DNA from: Herbiconiux sp. A18JL235
GTDB taxonomy: Bacteria; Actinomycetota; Actinomycetes; Actinomycetales; Microbacteriaceae
Direction of reading: 5' to 3'
NCBI RefSeq assembly: GCF_040939305.1
Contig: NZ_CP162511.1
Span: 2,232,001 to 2,296,000, forward strand
Length of the DNA: 64,000 bases
The number at the start of each line of letters is the position of its first letter. Positions within the stretch are counted from its first letter, which is position 1. The translations under genes were made by a program, and so were the position numbers. Under the pieces are notes generated by a model, which was given only the letters and a program-made list of their open reading frames with translations, did no database searches and was not told where the DNA came from. Positions 14,837-22,352 of this stretch are shown here, one piece after another.

Positions 14837-16234
14837 ATGACGATGACACTGACCGTCCCACCCCGCGCCACGAGCTCTCGCCTCGACGGTCTGCCCGTCG
14901 CGGTGATCGGCGCCGGGCCGGTCGGCCTGGCCGCCGCGGCGCACCTGCTCGAGCGCGGCCTCGACGTCGTGGTCTTCGAGGCGGGCGAGCGTGCCGGCAG
15001 CGCGGTCGCCGCCTGGGGGCACGTTCGACTGTTCTCACCCTGGACCTACCTCCTCGATCCAGCCGCCGTACGCCTCCTCGCCGCCACCGGGTGGACGGCG
15101 CCCGCCGGTGACCGCTCCCCCACCGGCAGCGAGTTCCTCGACTCGTACCTCGGCCCGCTCGCTCGCACCTCGACCCTCGAGCCGCTCATCCGGCTGGGGT
15201 GCAGGGTCACCGCGGTGAGCCGGCAGGGGATGGACCGCACGCGTTCCACCGGTCGTGGCGACACCCCGTTCCTGCTCCGCGTCGACGGCGACGGAACCCC
15301 GACCGACGTCCTCGCGCGCGCCGTGATCGACACCTCGGGCACGTTCCACTCCCCCAACCCGCTGACCGCATCCGGCCTCGAACCCTCCATCACGACGAAG
15401 CGGATCGTCACGGGCCTGCCCGACGTGCTCGGCTCCGATCGCCCGCGCTTCGCCGGCCGGCGGGTTCTCGTGGTGGGCGCCGGCCACTCCGCGGCGAACG
15501 CACTGCTCGCACTCGGCGAGCTCGCTCGGGCCGAACCCGGAACCCGGGTCACGTGGGCGGTCCGCAACCCCACCGCCGCCCGCGTGTTCACCGCCGCCGA
15601 CGACCGGCTCCCCGACCGGGCGTCGATCGGCCGGCGACTCGACGGTCTCGTCTCGAGCGGTGCGGTCGCGCTCGTCGACCGGTTCGAGATCGACGCAGTC
15701 GAGGAGCACGTCGAGCGCACCGGCGAACCGTCGACCGGGTTCATTCGTGCGACCGGGCGCCGCGCGGGAGCCCCCTTCGCCATCGAGGCCGACGTGATCG
15801 TGAACGCCACGGGCTTCCGGCCCGACCTCGACCTGCTCCGCGAGATCAGGCTGGGTCTCGACGACATCGTCGAGGCACCGCGCGCGCTCGCGTCGTTGAT
15901 CGATCCCAACCTGCACTCCTGCGGAACCGTGCCGCCGCACGGCGTCGCCGAGCTCACCCACCCTGAACCGGACTTCTTCATCGCCGGCATGAAGTCGTAC
16001 GGCCGTGCCCCCACGTTCCTCCTCGCCACGGGCTACGAGCAGGTGCGCTCGATCGCCGACGAGCTCGCCGGCCATCACGACGCCGCCCGTGTCGTGCACC
16101 TCTCGCTCCCCGCGACCGGGGTGTGCTCGACCGCTCCGGCCGACGACGCCACGACCGACAGCACCCGTTCAGACGCCGGATGCTGCACCACGTCCTCCCC
16201 CGTACCGACCACCGCCGCATCCTGCTGTCGATGA
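14837..16234 (+). CDS. FAD-dependent oxidoreductase of the ars operon, Cys-rich tail (465 aa)
   Basis: Flavin monooxygenase-like enzyme. The N-terminal FAD motif VIGAGPVGLAAAAHLLERG starts near residue 22; a second dinucleotide motif VLVVGAGHSAANALLA is near residues 210-225; the ATG-type motif VNATGFRPDLD lies near 320. The family is common in arsenic operons (ArsO-like), with uncertain substrate. The last about 38 residues carry five Cys including two CC pairs (AGCC, ASCCR), a possible arsenite-binding tail. Two ATGs three codons apart are possible starts (14837, 14843). No pump gene follows in this operon. Confidence 0.82.
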   Translation: MTMTLTVPPRATSSRLDGLPVAVIGAGPVGLAAAAHLLERGLDVVVFEAGERAGSAVAAWGHVRLFSPWTYLLDPAAVRLLAATGWTAPAGDRSPTGSEFLDSYLGPLARTSTLEPLIRLGCRVTAVSRQGMDRTRSTGRGDTPFLLRVDGDGTPTDVLARAVIDTSGTFHSPNPLTASGLEPSITTKRIVTGLPDVLGSDRPRFAGRRVLVVGAGHSAANALLALGELARAEPGTRVTWAVRNPTAARVFTAADDRLPDRASIGRRLDGLVSSGAVALVDRFEIDAVEEHVERTGEPSTGFIRATGRRAGAPFAIEADVIVNATGFRPDLDLLREIRLGLDDIVEAPRALASLIDPNLHSCGTVPPHGVAELTHPEPDFFIAGMKSYGRAPTFLLATGYEQVRSIADELAGHHDAARVVHLSLPATGVCSTAPADDATTDSTRSDAGCCTTSSPVPTTAASCCR

Positions 16235-16350
16235 GCGTCACGCGCATCCGTTCTCCGCTGGAGTCGGGCTGGGCCCCCTTCGCCGGACGGTGGCGCGCCA
16301 CCGTCCTCAGCGGGCATCGGAGCCCGCGGTAGACGGGTCGCTGCGCAGGA

Positions 16351-16887
16351 TCAGCGGTCGTCGCCCGGCGACACCGCACCGCCCATGTCCTCCTGCCAGA
16401 CCGCGGTGGCACCGCTGTGGCCGATGAGCACCGCCTGCACGACGGTGCCGCCCGCTGCGACCAGCGCCAGCACGATGAGCACGACCGCGACCCAGCGCGG
16501 CACTCGACGCACGGCGGGCGCAGAAGCCTCGCCCGCCACCGCCTGCGCGCGCGCCGACCGCTTTTCATACAAGGTCACGGCGAGCAGCAGGCCCGCGACG
16601 ACGACGAGCCCCACCACCCACGGCAGCAGGCCGTCGGCGAGCTCGGCGTGCTGCTCGATCAGGTCACTCTCCCCCACCCGGTGCTCGAGCTTCTCGCCCG
16701 ACTCGGTCGAGACGGGCACGAGCACGAGGGCAACGAGGGCGAGCGCCACCGGGAGATAGCCCGCCCAGCGCCGGGCTTTCGGCCAGAACGCCGTGAGCAG
16801 CACGAGCACTGCGGCGGCGGGCACGATCACCTCGGTCGCGTGCACGATGAAGGGGTGGAGGGGCAGACCGAAGAAGGTGTCGAACAT
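16351..16887 (-). CDS. DUF2231-like four-helix membrane protein (178 aa)
   Basis: Small membrane protein with about four hydrophobic segments: around residues 17-37, 43-60, 88-105 and 131-152. The opening FFGLPLHPFIVHATEVIVP is the conserved start of the DUF2231 family (HP and HA histidines in the first helix), sometimes noted near heme or redox proteins; function unknown. It is divergent from the OmpR-type two-component system at 16997. The C-terminal AVWQEDMGGAVSPGDDR is soluble. Confidence 0.75.
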   Translation of the reverse strand: MFDTFFGLPLHPFIVHATEVIVPAAAVLVLLTAFWPKARRWAGYLPVALALVALVLVPVSTESGEKLEHRVGESDLIEQHAELADGLLPWVVGLVVVAGLLLAVTLYEKRSARAQAVAGEASAPAVRRVPRWVAVVLIVLALVAAGGTVVQAVLIGHSGATAVWQEDMGGAVSPGDDR

Positions 16888-16983
16888 GGGCTCATCGTCA
16901 GGGCCGATTCTTCCAAGATTCTTAGACGCCGCGCAGGCGCCGATCGGGATGGACGCGGTCAGCGGACGATGACGCCGCGGCCC

Positions 16984-16989
16984 TAGACT
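16984..16989 (+). promoter_or_regulatory. Predicted -10 element of a leaderless transcript
   Basis: TAGACT ends 7 nt before the ATG at 16997, so transcription would start at or very near the start codon. Further examples of this spacing are listed among the findings. Confidence 0.45.
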
Positions 16990-16996
16990 TCACGCC

Positions 16997-17665
16997 ATGT
17001 CGGACGGTGCGCGCATCCTGATCGTCGAGGACGATAGCTCGCTCTCGGCGATGCTCCAGGAGCTCTTCGCCGAGGAGGGCTACCAGGTGACCCTCGCCCA
17101 CGACGGCCAGCGGGCACTGCACCTGGTGCTGACACGCGCGTTCGACGCCGTCGTGCTCGATCGCGGCCTGCCACTGCTCGGGGGCCTCGACGTGCTCACC
17201 AGGTGGCGGCGCTCCGGGGTGAGCGTTCCCGTCCTGGTGCTCTCCGCCCTCGGCAACCCGGCCGACCGCGTCGAGGGACTCGACAGCGGAGCCGAGGACT
17301 ACCTCAGCAAGCCGTTCGACATCGACGAACTCCTCGCCAGGGTGCGAGCACTGCTCCGCCGCCACGAGACCACGGCCACCACCCTCACCCTGCACGACGG
17401 ATCGACCTTCGACCCCTCGGCCCGCCAGGTGACGAGGGCCTCGGGCGAGACCGTGATGCTCTCCGAGCGCGAGTCGGCGCTCCTCGAGGTGCTGGCGCGA
17501 GACCGCAACCAGGTGTTCGAGCGCGCCACCCTGCTGCGGTTGGCGTTCCCGGTGGCCGAGGAGCTCGGCGTCGTCGACACCTACGTGCACTACCTGCGGC
17601 GCAAGATGGGCCGGGGTGTCGTCGAGACGGTCCGCGGCATCGGCTACCGATTGGGCGCACCGTGA
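16997..17665 (+). CDS. OmpR/PhoB-family response regulator (222 aa)
   Basis: Receiver domain with EDD at residues 11-13, phosphoacceptor Asp55 in VVLDRGLPLLGG and Lys in YLSKPFDIDELLARV, followed by a winged-helix DNA-binding domain (VMLSERESALLEVLARDRNQVF ... DTYVHYLRRKMG near residues 150-205). Its TGA overlaps the kinase GTG (GTGA, 17662-17665). The electron-transfer operon begins 98 bp after the kinase, so this pair may control it. A leaderless -10 precedes the ATG. Confidence 0.92.
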   Translation: MSDGARILIVEDDSSLSAMLQELFAEEGYQVTLAHDGQRALHLVLTRAFDAVVLDRGLPLLGGLDVLTRWRRSGVSVPVLVLSALGNPADRVEGLDSGAEDYLSKPFDIDELLARVRALLRRHETTATTLTLHDGSTFDPSARQVTRASGETVMLSERESALLEVLARDRNQVFERATLLRLAFPVAEELGVVDTYVHYLRRKMGRGVVETVRGIGYRLGAP

Positions 17666-18840
17666 CCGCCGAGGAGCTCGCCCTGCGGCGCACCGCCCGG
17701 CGGCTCGCCCTGCAGTTCGCCGCCGTGATCGCGGTCATCGTCGCCCTGGTCGGCGTGCTCGCCTACGCCCTCGTCGCCGCCTCGGTCGCGGAGTCGGTCG
17801 ATCGCGAGCTCTCGATCAGCGGTCAGGACCTGCGCGGCGACGAGGCCCCCGCCGACACCTGGGTGATCACGGTGCGCGACGGGCGCGTCGCGTCGTCGAA
17901 GACCCTTCCCGCGGGCCTCCCCGACACCGCGGCCCTCGACCAGGCCGGGCGCACGGGCGAGACCGTCGACACGGACGTCTCGGCCGACGGGCGCAGCTAC
18001 GCCGTGCGCACCAGGGTCGAGGGCGGTCTGCTCGTGCAGGTCGCGATCGACCGCCACGAGTCGGACGAAGAGCTCACCCGCCTCGCCTGGTCGCTCGCCG
18101 GTGCAGGAGCGGTGGGCGTCGCCGCAGCGACGGTGGGCGGCTACCTGCTGTCGCGACGGGCGATGCGGCCGCTCACCGATGCACTGGCGAAGCAACGACG
18201 CTTCGTCGCCGACGCCAGCCACGAGCTCCGCACCCCGCTCACCCTGCTCAGCACGCGGGTGCAGTTGCTGCGGCGCCGCCTCGCGGGCGAGACCTCCCCC
18301 GCCCGGCTGCAGTCGGAGGCGGATGCGGTGGTCGCCGACACGGCAGCCCTGACCGCCATTCTCGAAGACCTGCTCATCGCCGCCGACGACAGGCCCGCAT
18401 CCGTCGGCGTCGTCGACGTCGCAGCCATCGCCGCCGAGGTCGTGACGGCGGCGGGAGCGGAGGCAGAGGCGGGCGGCATCGCGCTCACCCTCGACGCCCC
18501 CTCCCCGGCCGTCGCCGCGGCGGGCGAGGCGCCGCTGCGCCGAGTGCTGTTCTCGCTGATCTCGAACGCGCTCGATCACGCGCACTCCTCGGTGGCCGTG
18601 GGGGTGACCGAGGAGCAGCGTATCGTGCGGGTGCGGGTCGCCGACGACGGGCCCGGGTTCCGCGACGGCGATCGCCCGTTCGAGCGGTTCGCCTCCGACC
18701 GCACGCCAGGCACCGGCCCCGCCCACTACGGGCTGGGACTCGCGCTCGTCGCCGACGTGGTCAACCGCTACGGCGGAAGCGTGCGCGTCGTGAAGGAGCT
18801 GCCGGGAGGGGTGGTGGAGGCGACCCTGCCGCGCGCCTGA
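17662..18840 (+). CDS. Sensor histidine kinase, two TM segments (392 aa)
   Basis: Membrane kinase partner of the preceding regulator. TM1 is near residues 15-40, an extracytoplasmic domain of about 90 residues follows, TM2 is near 140-162, and a short HAMP-like region leads to the H-box FVADASHELRTPLTLL (His near 189). The HATPase domain has LISNALDHA (N-box), DDGPGF and GLGLALV. GTG start overlaps the regulator stop. The extracytoplasmic domain gives no recognisable ligand motif. Probably senses envelope redox or flavin status given the downstream operon; that is inference. Confidence 0.88.
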   Translation: MTAEELALRRTARRLALQFAAVIAVIVALVGVLAYALVAASVAESVDRELSISGQDLRGDEAPADTWVITVRDGRVASSKTLPAGLPDTAALDQAGRTGETVDTDVSADGRSYAVRTRVEGGLLVQVAIDRHESDEELTRLAWSLAGAGAVGVAAATVGGYLLSRRAMRPLTDALAKQRRFVADASHELRTPLTLLSTRVQLLRRRLAGETSPARLQSEADAVVADTAALTAILEDLLIAADDRPASVGVVDVAAIAAEVVTAAGAEAEAGGIALTLDAPSPAVAAAGEAPLRRVLFSLISNALDHAHSSVAVGVTEEQRIVRVRVADDGPGFRDGDRPFERFASDRTPGTGPAHYGLGLALVADVVNRYGGSVRVVKELPGGVVEATLPRA

Positions 18841-18890
18841 CCGGCTGGACGCCGGTTGGAAGAATCCTGGAAGAAACGGAGCGGATGCTG

Positions 18891-18928
18891 GTCTCACGTC
18901 GGGAGAGAAGTCTCACGTCGAGAGAGAA
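18891..18928. repeat. 19-bp tandem duplication upstream of tether gene
   Basis: Two adjacent 19-base copies (18891-18909, 18910-18928; GTCTCACGTCGGGAGAGAA against the same with one G-to-A change) directly precede the AAGGAG ribosome site of the gene at 18939. A similar-length duplication lies at 4078-4115. Confidence 0.9.
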
Positions 18929-18938
18929 GGAGTCCACC

Positions 18939-19265
18939 GTGAACGCTCGGGATCGAGGCCGCCGCACCGTCCGGGTGCTGACCGGTGCGCTCGTGGCATC
19001 GACAGTGATCGGGTCGGGTGTCGGGGCGGCAGTGCTGTGGCTGAACGCCAGCGAGTCGAAGGCATCGGCTGCGCAGAGCTCCACCGACACGGGGAGCGGA
19101 TCGTCGTCGTCGAGCGGGAGCGGGTCGTCGTCGTCCTCCTCCTCCTCCTCCAACGGAAGCGAATCGGGCTCGTCCTCGGGTTCGTCCTCGTCCTCCTCCG
19201 GCTCCGGCGGCCTCGTCGCGCCCTCCCGCGGCGGGTCGACCCACGGCACGACGAGGGGGTCGTGA
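18939..19265 (+). CDS. Ser/Gly-rich membrane tether, FMN-binding domain missing (108 aa)
   Basis: Short protein with a basic N-terminus, one hydrophobic segment (VLTGALVASTVIGSGVGAAV, about residues 12-31) and then a low-complexity Ser/Gly linker to the end. In related actinobacterial operons the same anchor plus Ser-rich linker is followed by an FMN-binding domain that ApbE flavinylates; here the reading frame stops right after the linker and apbE starts 1 bp later. The last residues GGSTHGTTRGS distantly recall the flavinylation pattern (xGATxxS). GTG with AAGGAG spacing is chosen over the ATG at 18885. Either a minimal flavin tether or a truncated carrier. Confidence 0.6.
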   Translation: MNARDRGRRTVRVLTGALVASTVIGSGVGAAVLWLNASESKASAAQSSTDTGSGSSSSSGSGSSSSSSSSSNGSESGSSSGSSSSSSGSGGLVAPSRGGSTHGTTRGS

Positions 19266-19266
19266 G

Positions 19267-20166
19267 ATGACCGGCACGGCCACCGCGCGCTGGCGCGCCT
19301 GGAGCACCGAAGTGGAGCTGACCGTCACCGTCCCCGCTCTCCTCGACGAGGCGACCCGCCTCGCGGTCGGGGTGATGGACTCGGTCGACGCCGCCTGCAG
19401 CCGCTACCGCCCCGACTCGGAGCTCTCGCTCTTCACCCGCTCCGGGCTCTCCTCCACTCCCGTCTCGCCGCAGCTCAGCGACCTCCTCAGCGACGCGCTG
19501 GCCGCGGCCGAACTCACCGACGGCCTGGTCGACCCCACCCTCGGTCACCGGCTCTCCGAACTCGACGGCCCACCGCTCGGCGTGGCCGCGACCCTGTCGC
19601 GCCCGGTGCGCTGGACCGACGTATCGCTCGACGACGGCGTGCTCAGCGCCCCACCGGGCACGGGCTTCGATCTCGGCGCGATCGGCAAGGCCTCGGCCTG
19701 CGAGCAGGTGGTGCGCGTCATCGCTCAGGAACTCGGGCCCGACGTGGGGGCACTCGTCGGGATCGGGGGCGACCTCGCGTCGACGATCGAGCATCCGGAG
19801 GGCGGCTGGCAGGTCCTCGTGCAGGACGGTGCGGGCGACCCGGCCGACCGTGTCGCTCTCACGGCCGGAGCGGCCCTCGCCACCTCGAGCACCCAGCGTC
19901 GCCGGCACCGGGTGGGAGCCGACCTCGTCGCTCACATCCTCGACCCCCTGTCGTTGCAACCGGTGCAGAGTCCCTGGTGCACCGTCACCTGCGCCGCGGT
20001 GAGCTGCGTCGAGGCGAACGCCTACTCGACAGCGGCCGTCATCCTCGGCCATCAGGCCCTCCCCTGGCTCGCCGAGCGCGGGGTTCCCGCCCGCTTCGTC
20101 AACCAGCGGTACGCCGTCAGCGCCACCGCCGCCTGGCCCGCTCGGAGCGAGGTGGCCCATGTCTGA
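19267..20166 (+). CDS. apbE: FAD:protein FMN transferase, ApbE family (299 aa)
   Basis: Attaches FMN covalently to Thr/Ser of target proteins outside the cytoplasmic membrane. Family motifs are GFDLGAIGKASACEQVV (about residues 136-152), GIGGDLA (about 161-167), ALATSSTQRRRHRVG and HILDPLS (about 205-225). No clear signal peptide is visible, unlike many ApbE proteins; short actinobacterial ApbE members often lack one. It sits 1 bp after the tether gene and overlaps the next start by 8 bp. The substrate should be a membrane carrier of this operon, but no canonical FMN-binding domain is encoded here. Confidence 0.88.
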   Translation: MTGTATARWRAWSTEVELTVTVPALLDEATRLAVGVMDSVDAACSRYRPDSELSLFTRSGLSSTPVSPQLSDLLSDALAAAELTDGLVDPTLGHRLSELDGPPLGVAATLSRPVRWTDVSLDDGVLSAPPGTGFDLGAIGKASACEQVVRVIAQELGPDVGALVGIGGDLASTIEHPEGGWQVLVQDGAGDPADRVALTAGAALATSSTQRRRHRVGADLVAHILDPLSLQPVQSPWCTVTCAAVSCVEANAYSTAAVILGHQALPWLAERGVPARFVNQRYAVSATAAWPARSEVAHV

Positions 20167-20731
20167 GGTGCTGTGGGCGATCGGCCGCATCAGCGGCGTG
20201 ATGTCGCTGCTGCTGTTCACCGCATCCGTGCTGCTCGGAGTCCTCACCCGGGCGGGCAAGCCCCTTCCGGGACTCCCCCGCTTCGGCATCGTGCTCGTGC
20301 ATCGCAACGTGTCGCTCCTGGCGTCGGCGTTCCTCGTGCTGCACGTGCTCACCCTGCTCGGCGACAGCTACGCGAAGCTCTCGCTCGTCGACATCGTCAT
20401 CCCCTTCCTCGCCAGCTACGAGCCGTTCTGGCAGGGCCTCGGCACGGTCGCGTTCGATCTCGTCGTCGCCGTCGTCATCACGGCGCTGCTGCGCCACCGG
20501 CTGCCCGCGCGGGTGTTCCGGCTGGTGCACTGGATCGTCTACCTCCTGTGGCCGGTCGCGCTGCTGCACTCCCTCGGCAACGGCACCGACGGGAGCAGCG
20601 GTTGGTTCGTCGCGCTGGCGGTCGTCTCCGCCGCATCCGTCGCCGCCGCGGTGATCTGGCGGGTGGCGTCGGCCCGCTTCCGGAGCGCGCCGCTCGAGCG
20701 CGCCGAACGAACGATGCAGAGGATGCGCTGA
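20159..20731 (+). CDS. Ferric-reductase-like transmembrane protein (190 aa)
   Basis: Integral membrane protein with about five hydrophobic segments and paired His in HRNVSLLASAFLVLHVLTL (residues about 43-60) and RLVHWIVYLLWPVALLHSLG (about 120-140), which suit two b-type hemes as in the ferric-reductase/NOX/MsrQ fold. It would pass electrons across the membrane between the cytosolic NuoF-like/ferredoxin pair and an extracytoplasmic flavin. Start overlaps apbE by 8 bp; stop overlaps the next ATG by one base (TGATG). Confidence 0.85.
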   Translation: MSEVLWAIGRISGVMSLLLFTASVLLGVLTRAGKPLPGLPRFGIVLVHRNVSLLASAFLVLHVLTLLGDSYAKLSLVDIVIPFLASYEPFWQGLGTVAFDLVVAVVITALLRHRLPARVFRLVHWIVYLLWPVALLHSLGNGTDGSSGWFVALAVVSAASVAAAVIWRVASARFRSAPLERAERTMQRMR

Positions 20732-21969
20732 TGACTTCCACGAACGCGGCAACGACGGCGATGATGCCTCCGGAGGGGACCCTGCCCTCGCGCCTGTTCG
20801 CGGCGGGTCACCGAGCGGATGCCGCCCGTCACGTCGCCCGGTTCGGGCCCGTGCCCGTGCCCGCGGCGGCGGACCTCGTCATGGAACTGCGCGCCTCGGG
20901 GCTCACCGGCCGAGGCGGCGGGGCGTTCCCGGCGTCGAAGAAGATCGACGCGCTCGCCGGCCCACCCGGGACGATCATCGCCAACGGGTCGGAGGGAGAG
21001 CCGCTCAGCCGCAAAGACGCCACCCTGCTCGAACACGCTCCCCACCTGGTGATCGACGGGCTGGTGCTGCTGTCCGCCGCCGTCGGCCCCGGGGCGCGGC
21101 TGGTCGTCGTGGCGCATCCCGACGGGGCGGAGTCCGTGCGGCGAGCTCTGCTCGAGCGCCGGGACGGCGGGGAGATCGAGGTGCGGGTGGCCGAAGACCG
21201 CTTCGTGGCGGGAGAGGCGACGGCCGTGGTCGCGGGGCTGTCGGGCGCGCCCGCGACACCGAAAGACCATCCCGTGCACCTCACCGAACGCGGGGTCGGT
21301 CGCCGACCCACCCTCCTGTTCAACGTCGAGACGCTCGCGCACATCGCCCTCATCGCCCGCTACGGCGCCGAGTGGTTCCGCAGCTCGGGAACCGCCGACG
21401 ACCCCGGCACCCGGCTTTTCAGCATCAGCGGGGACGGGGTGGCGGAGCAGGTCGTCGAGGTGCCCGGAGGCTCGCGCCTCGCCGAGGTGCTCACCGCGAT
21501 CGGTGTGGAGCCGACGAGCATCCAGGCCGCGCTCGTCGGCGGCTTCCACGGGCGCTGGATCGCGGCCGGCGACTTCGGGGGCCGGCTCGTCGCCCGGCCC
21601 GCCGACGGCAACGGCAACGGCAACGGCGGCATCGCGGCGGGCGCCGGCGTCGTCCTCCTCCTCGGCGCCGCGAGCTGTGGGCTGCGGGTCAGCGCCTCCA
21701 TCCTCGACTACCTCGCCGCCGAGAGCGCGGGTCAGTGCGGGCCGTGCGTACTCGGGCTCCCCAGACTCTCGCACCGGTTCGCCGAGTACTCCTCCGGTCG
21801 CGACAGCGACCCGAGCGGAGTGCGGTACCTCATCGAGACGATCCCCGGCCGGGGTGCCTGCCACCACCCCGACGGCACCGTCTCGCTCGCACGTTCGGCG
21901 CTCGCCGTGTTCGCCGGCGAACTCGACCGGCACCGGTCGGGCTCGTGCTCGGAAGGAGGCCTCGCATGA
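20731..21969 (+). CDS. NuoF-like NADH:acceptor flavoprotein (412 aa)
   Basis: Homologue of the 51-kDa (NuoF) subunit: FMN/NADH site GRGGGAFPASKK and NGSEGEP (about residues 56-90), an SLBB-like middle region, and the 4Fe-4S motif ESAGQCGPCVLG (about residues 333-344) with a further Cys near GACHHP. Compared with complex I NuoF the glycine loop is altered (GRGGGAFP for GRGGAGFP). No NuoE or NuoG partner is encoded; instead a ferredoxin follows with ATGA overlap. Predicted to move electrons between NAD(P)H and the ferredoxin or the membrane heme protein. Confidence 0.85.
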   Translation: MTSTNAATTAMMPPEGTLPSRLFAAGHRADAARHVARFGPVPVPAAADLVMELRASGLTGRGGGAFPASKKIDALAGPPGTIIANGSEGEPLSRKDATLLEHAPHLVIDGLVLLSAAVGPGARLVVVAHPDGAESVRRALLERRDGGEIEVRVAEDRFVAGEATAVVAGLSGAPATPKDHPVHLTERGVGRRPTLLFNVETLAHIALIARYGAEWFRSSGTADDPGTRLFSISGDGVAEQVVEVPGGSRLAEVLTAIGVEPTSIQAALVGGFHGRWIAAGDFGGRLVARPADGNGNGNGGIAAGAGVVLLLGAASCGLRVSASILDYLAAESAGQCGPCVLGLPRLSHRFAEYSSGRDSDPSGVRYLIETIPGRGACHHPDGTVSLARSALAVFAGELDRHRSGSCSEGGLA

Positions 21970-22220
21970 CCCGCCACGCCATGAGCGCCCCGAGCACGAG
22001 CGCGACGCTCCACATCGACTGGACGCGGTGCCAGGCGCGCGGAGCGTGCCTCGACCTCCTGCCCGATCTCCTCCGCCCCGACGACGACGGCTACCCCCTG
22101 GCGGCGACTCCGCCCCGGGAACGCTCCGACGTCCCCGTCCCGCCCGCCGGCCTTCCCGCCGCCCGCGACGCCGTCGATCTCTGCCCGCGACTCGCGCTGT
22201 CGCTCCGTCCGCTGCCCTGA
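21966..22220 (+). CDS. Small ferredoxin (84 aa)
   Basis: Short iron-sulfur protein with CQARGAC near residues 22-28 and a C-terminal DLCPRLAL near residue 73, the spaced CX5C ... CP pattern of actinobacterial 3Fe-4S/4Fe-4S ferredoxins (as found beside P450s). The middle is Pro-rich. Last gene of the coupled operon 18939-22220; start overlaps the NuoF-like stop (ATGA). Likely direct electron partner of the NuoF-like protein. Confidence 0.8.
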   Translation: MTRHAMSAPSTSATLHIDWTRCQARGACLDLLPDLLRPDDDGYPLAATPPRERSDVPVPPAGLPAARDAVDLCPRLALSLRPLP

Positions 22221-22314
22221 TCTGCGCGGAACTCCGTCGCCCGGCCGTCCACGCGTCGCGCTGATCCACCCCGACCCTCCGCCTGCTGCCCCGAGCTCCT
22301 CCACTCAGCCCTCC

Positions 22315-22331
22315 GGCGGCCCCGAGCCGCC
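22315..22331. terminator. Possible hairpin terminator
   Basis: GGCGGC-CCCGA-GCCGCC forms a 6-bp GC-only stem with a 5-nt loop after the ferredoxin operon and before the PucR gene at 22353. No T-run follows, so termination efficiency is uncertain. Confidence 0.4.
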
Positions 22332-22352
22332 CGGGTGGGGTAGAAATGCAGG

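Noticed and set aside
19090..19210. Ser-codon repeat stretch (TCGTCC/TCCTCC runs) as a microsatellite or CRISPR-like array
   Set aside because: It is the coding sequence of the Ser/Gly linker in the tether gene; no regular spacers.
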